Below, piece by piece: positions 62,766 to 64,000 of a DNA stretch of 64,000 bases (within the stretch, counting starts at the first letter, position 1; each line of letters opens with the position of its first letter). Both the position numbers and the translations under genes were made by a program. The stretch covers positions 434,001 to 498,000 of the forward strand of contig NZ_JABTEZ010000004.1 of the NCBI RefSeq assembly GCF_015711605.1, read 5' to 3'. Source of the DNA: Planomonospora sp. ID67723 (GTDB lineage: Bacteria; Actinomycetota; Actinomycetes; Streptosporangiales; Streptosporangiaceae). The notes below the pieces were generated by a model, which had not been told where the DNA came from, made no database searches, and saw nothing but the letters and a program-made list of their open reading frames with translations.

Positions 62766-63113
62766 ATGTCCACCACCGCCACCATTGTCACCGTCCTGGC
62801 CGCCCTCTGGGTGGGTTTCTCCGCCTTCTCCCTCCTTCGCCGCGCCGAGTGGGTCGTGAAGCCGCTGACGGACTACGGCGTCCCCCGCTCATGGTGGACC
62901 TGGCTCGGCGCAGCCAAGGCCGCAGGGTCCGCAGGCCTGCTGGTCGGCCTGTTCGTGCCGGTCGTAGGCCTCCTGGCCGGGATCGGCCTGGTGCTGTACT
63001 TCGCCGGAGCCGTCTTCACCGTGCTCCGGGCACGCTCGTACTCGACCGTCGTCTTTCCCCTGCTGTACATGGGCCCGGTGATCGCCGCCTTGGTGCTGGG
63101 ACACATCGCCTGA
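62766..63113 (+). CDS. DoxX-family membrane protein
   Basis: A 115-residue protein from ATG 62766, with AGGGAG in front. It has four transmembrane helices with the family pattern: ATIVTVLAALWVGFSAFSLL, GVPRSWWTWLGAAKAAGSAG, LLVGLFVPVVGLLAGIGLVL, FPLLYMGPVIAALVLGHIA. DoxX-like proteins of this size are common in actinomycetes and of unknown role, with some links to redox or thiol stress. Confidence 0.88.
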   Translation: MSTTATIVTVLAALWVGFSAFSLLRRAEWVVKPLTDYGVPRSWWTWLGAAKAAGSAGLLVGLFVPVVGLLAGIGLVLYFAGAVFTVLRARSYSTVVFPLLYMGPVIAALVLGHIA

Positions 63114-63149
63114 CAGCAGCGCGGATCATAGCCCCACGGTTGTCGTATC

Positions 63150-63458
63150 ACGCCGAGCCGACTTGTTCCCGTACCTGCCCCGGCAGTCCGGTTACGACGA
63201 GCGGCTACGCGCTGTGCTCGGCCTGGTCAAGCGGGTCATGCGAATGCCCGCTACGGCGAGCCGGTGCTCAAGAAGGTCCGGCAGTCGATCGAATCGCCCG
63301 ACGACACTCTCAAAAGCCGATGCGACCCGGAAGCCCACGGCGGCCGATCCTTCGCGGGAGTCGCCACCCGCCTCGCCCGGCGCATTCCGGCGACGGCCAC
63401 CGCGATCTGGCGCAATCATGCGACCAACGTCCCGATCACCCGGTCACCGACCGGGTGA
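63150..63458 (+). pseudogene. IS982-family transposase, internally deleted
   Basis: Starts LFPYLPRQSGYDERLRAVLG, LVKRVMRM, an N-terminal IS982 block. It then jumps near 63255 in another frame to GEPVLKKVRQSIESPDDTLK, DPEAHGGRSFAGVATRLARR and AIWRNHATNVPITRSPTG, the C-terminal block with the catalytic Glu. The central DDE part (about 150 residues) is missing. Confidence 0.8.
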
Positions 63459-63472
63459 TCGGACATGCTCGT

Positions 63473-63883
63473 CTAATAGATGCGGTACTTCTCGCCGCAG
63501 TTGTCGAACTTGCCGGCCCAGCAGGTGTAGGTGTACACCTTCTTGATCCCGTGGCCGCTCCAGGTGCCGGTAACCTCGCCGTCCCAGGACTTGTTGAACT
63601 TGTGCCAGTCGCCGTTCTGGTAGACCTCGAACCACACCCAGCCCTTCTTGCCGCCGGCCCTGTCGGCGCCGTGCCACTTCGTGTAGACCTTGCCGTGCGA
63701 CTTCCAGGTCTTGCCGAAGGTGTAGGCCTTGTGGTCGCTGGAGAAGAACTTGCCCCACTGCACGACCGTGGTCGCGGTGGAGGCGGCCGGCTGCGTGGCC
63801 GCCTGGGCGGTGGCCGGGGTGAGGGCGAGGCCGGTCAGGGCCATCGAGCCGGCCAGAGCGGCGATCGTGAAGGTCTTACGCAT
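63473..63883 (-). CDS. Small secreted protein, aromatic and basic
   Basis: A 136-residue protein from ATG 63883, with GGAGG seven bases upstream. The signal peptide (TFTIAALAGSMALTGLALTP, then ATAQA) precedes a mature domain of about 100 residues rich in Trp, Lys and Gly (TFGKTWKSHGKVYTKWHGAD, GWVWFEVYQNGDWHKFNKSW) with two Cys near the end (YTCWAGKFDNCGEKYRIY). The beta-sandwich-like pattern recalls small actinomycete secreted proteins of unknown role. Confidence 0.8.
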   Translation of the reverse strand: MRKTFTIAALAGSMALTGLALTPATAQAATQPAASTATTVVQWGKFFSSDHKAYTFGKTWKSHGKVYTKWHGADRAGGKKGWVWFEVYQNGDWHKFNKSWDGEVTGTWSGHGIKKVYTYTCWAGKFDNCGEKYRIY

Positions 63884-64000
63884 CGGGTTCCTCCGTTGGT
63901 CGGTGCCGCCGGTCCCCCCGGCAGCGATCTGAACGCTACGGAGAAGCCCAGAGATCAACTATGGAGAAATCCACACAGCCAGGGTGATCAGCACCACACG

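Overview
The window is high-GC actinomycete DNA. Codon use, a chaplin, many SARP/STAND-era regulators, CsoR/CopA-type copper genes and IS families common in filamentous actinomycetes all fit a Streptosporangiales/Streptomycetales-like host, but I cannot name a genus. No tRNA, rRNA or CRISPR array was seen. The region is accessory DNA: intact one- to three-gene modules are separated by insertion-sequence debris and by genes broken by deletion or frameshift. It could be a chromosome arm, a genomic island or a megaplasmid.

Layout. 1-6.1 kb: metal module with the end of an HMA metallochaperone, a DHA2-type MFS exporter, an AraC-family remnant, then csoR, copZ, a secreted His-rich protein and copA, closed by a perfect hairpin. 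6.3-9.1 kb: secreted protein, TetR regulator divergent from two membrane proteins, IS5 scrap. 9.3-10.6 kb: AhpD-like protein divergent from a LysR regulator. 10.6-12.9 kb: a graveyard (recombinase fragment with short repeats, ABM monooxygenase joined to a FrnE/DsbA tail, broken luciferase-like oxidoreductase, IS scraps). 12.9-14.9 kb: APH(6)-like kinase and a methyltransferase. 15.3-22.4 kb: FG-GAP secreted protein, amidase, membrane protein and M6-type metallopeptidase. 22.8-24.5 kb: HD hydrolase divergent from a GlxA-type regulator. 24.6-30.4 kb: TnpB/LysR chimera, histidine kinase whose response regulator is cut to about ten codons, serine hydrolase with membrane tail, VOC protein, two IS256 halves back to back. 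30.5-36.6 kb: LysE exporter, CGNR protein, a second serine hydrolase, two tiny overlapping genes, a resolvase scrap, ANT(6)-like nucleotidyltransferase, truncated FG-GAP paralogue. 36.9-39.0 kb: DUF6326 protein, broken MDR oxidoreductase, operator array and TetR.

39.4-54.5 kb is a 15.1-kb block bounded by two related IS630 elements in inverted orientation. It sits exactly at a TA inside an IS5-type transposase whose two halves adjoin it on both sides. Inside are an HTH-nSTAND1-TM-WD40(14) protein, a DUF6817-VOC fusion, a chaplin divergent from a small secreted protein with Leu/Asp alternating repeats (both behind the same 16-bp motif), a frameshifted MoaD/ThiS gene and an IS110 element.

55.6-64 kb: NAD-dependent DNA ligase followed by a macro-domain protein, a broken NTF2-like gene, MscS-related membrane protein, aldo/keto reductase divergent from a MerR regulator, DoxX protein, IS982 scrap and a small secreted protein.

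The most coherent working units are the copper operon, the TetR/membrane pair, the GlxA/HD pair, the AKR/MerR pair and the chaplin/Leu-Asp pair. Much of the rest is decaying.
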